Part shown: positions 40,122-40,556 of the stretch, piece by piece
Layout of the letters: the number at the start of each line of letters is the position of its first letter
Position numbering within the stretch: the stretch's first letter is position 1
From: Domibacillus antri
GTDB lineage: Bacteria > Bacillota > Bacilli > Bacillales > Domibacillaceae
DNA: 40,556 nucleotides
Reading direction: 5' to 3'
NCBI RefSeq assembly: GCF_001936625.1
Contig: NZ_MSDU01000034.1
Span: 1-40,556, forward strand
Made by a program: the position numbers and the translations under genes
Notes under the pieces: model-generated
Told to the model about the DNA's origin: nothing
Database searches by the model: none
Seen by the model: only the letters and a program-made list of their open reading frames with translations

Positions 40122-40414
40122 ACAAATCCCCATCGCTTCTTCGCCATTTCCAATCGTTCCGGCGTCAAATCCTGATAACGAGATAAAATGTGCTCATCGG
40201 ATATGCCTTTTTCCATAAACCGCATGTACTGTGCCTTACTGAGATTCCCGTTTGAATTGACCGTTCGTTTTCCCCGTGAAGAAAACCTGTTTCCTACCCG
40301 TTCATCTGCCTCGCGTAAATATGCCGGTCGCTTTGATTCAAATTTTTCTGCGCAATAGGCTTTCACTTCTTCCGGCGTCCACTGCTGCTCAATTACTGCT
40401 CCGCGGTATGCCAT
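40118..40414 (-). CDS. Small phage protein, unknown
   Basis: A 98-residue charged protein (WTPEEVKAYCAEKFESKRPA, then LSKAQYMRFMEKGISDEHIL and ending ERLEMAKKRWGFV). The start overlaps the preceding stop as TAATG, with GGAGG ahead. The C-terminal half resembles a short helix-turn-helix. It is coupled to the nuclease-like gene. Confidence 0.7.
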   Translation of the reverse strand: MAYRGAVIEQQWTPEEVKAYCAEKFESKRPAYLREADERVGNRFSSRGKRTVNSNGNLSKAQYMRFMEKGISDEHILSRYQDLTPERLEMAKKRWGFV

Positions 40415-40556
40415 TATTTAATATCCTCCAATGCGGCAGCTGCAATCTTTTGCAGCCGCGCGCGTGATTTGATGCTTCTTTGCCCCCATTTGAGATCGTC
40501 GATTGAAATCTGTGTAAGGTCCGATCTAAGGCGTTTATTTTCGTCACGGACGTCCA
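40414..40556 (-). CDS. 3' end of a phage gene running off the window
   Basis: The last 46 codons of a minus-strand gene read DVRDENKRLRSDLTQISIDD, then LKWGQRSIKSRARLQKIAAA and ALEDIK, with the stop TAA overlapping the next ATG. The start lies beyond the right edge. Charged helices; family unknown. Confidence 0.65.
   Translation of the reverse strand, partial: DVRDENKRLRSDLTQISIDDLKWGQRSIKSRARLQKIAAAALEDIK

Noticed and set aside
1-40556. CRISPR array, IS element or rRNA operon
   Set aside because: No regularly spaced repeats, transposase or rRNA sequence was seen on either strand.

Overview
The window looks like a Bacillus chromosome of the subtilis/licheniformis group carrying most of the late half of an integrated tailed phage. 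Supporting this are strong AGGAGG-type ribosome sites, TTG and GTG starts, cre and PurBox-like operators, YkuD-, YpsA- and PurT-type host genes, and XtmA/XtmB-like terminases. The species is inferred, not proven.

Host part (about 1-8,500). A HesB-like protein with a natural poly-His tail and an ABC-F ribosome ATPase lie on the minus strand. A YpsA-family SLOG protein and a small protein with an IDEAL-like tail lie on the plus strand; the latter has a sigma-A promoter followed by a cre match. Then come purT (minus strand, promoter plus an inverted pair of PurBox-like sites), a frameshifted LysM-L,D-transpeptidase pseudogene, and an AAHS-type major facilitator transporter with a cre match between promoter region and start. 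Two small zinc-ribbon genes near the prophage edge are broken by in-frame stops.

Edge and cargo (about 8,000-11,050). This is a mosaic with short tandem repeats, terminators, a tRNA-end-like sequence that may be an attachment scar, and C-tracts. Three plus-strand genes follow: two secreted proteins and a second copy of the small zinc-finger gene. The two zinc-finger copies share a leader able to form a hairpin that ends on the ribosome site.

Prophage late region (11,060-40,556, all minus strand, so it reads right to left). In transcription order: early/middle genes of unknown role, a PD-(D/E)XK-like protein, a DUF3954 protein, a promoter-terminator leader, an ArpU-type late regulator, terminase small and large subunits, a portal fused to a Mu F/SPP1 gp7-like domain, an S78 prohead protease, the HK97-fold capsid, head-tail connectors, a tail tube with a CHB_HEX_C-like domain, tail chaperones joined by a probable -1 frameshift, a 1049-residue tape measure, Dit, the hub, and a long set of baseplate/fibre proteins including two paralogues and an acidic orphan. 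Two stacked terminators follow, then a small membrane/coiled-coil lysis protein, a holin and an amidase. This is the layout of a long-tailed siphovirus with HK97-type head assembly. Integrase, repressor and replication genes are not in the window and presumably lie beyond the right edge.

The most unusual points are the paired hairpin leaders, the promoter-terminator leader ahead of the late genes, the acidic orphan tail-region protein, the portal fusion, and the cluster of decaying genes beside the prophage edge.
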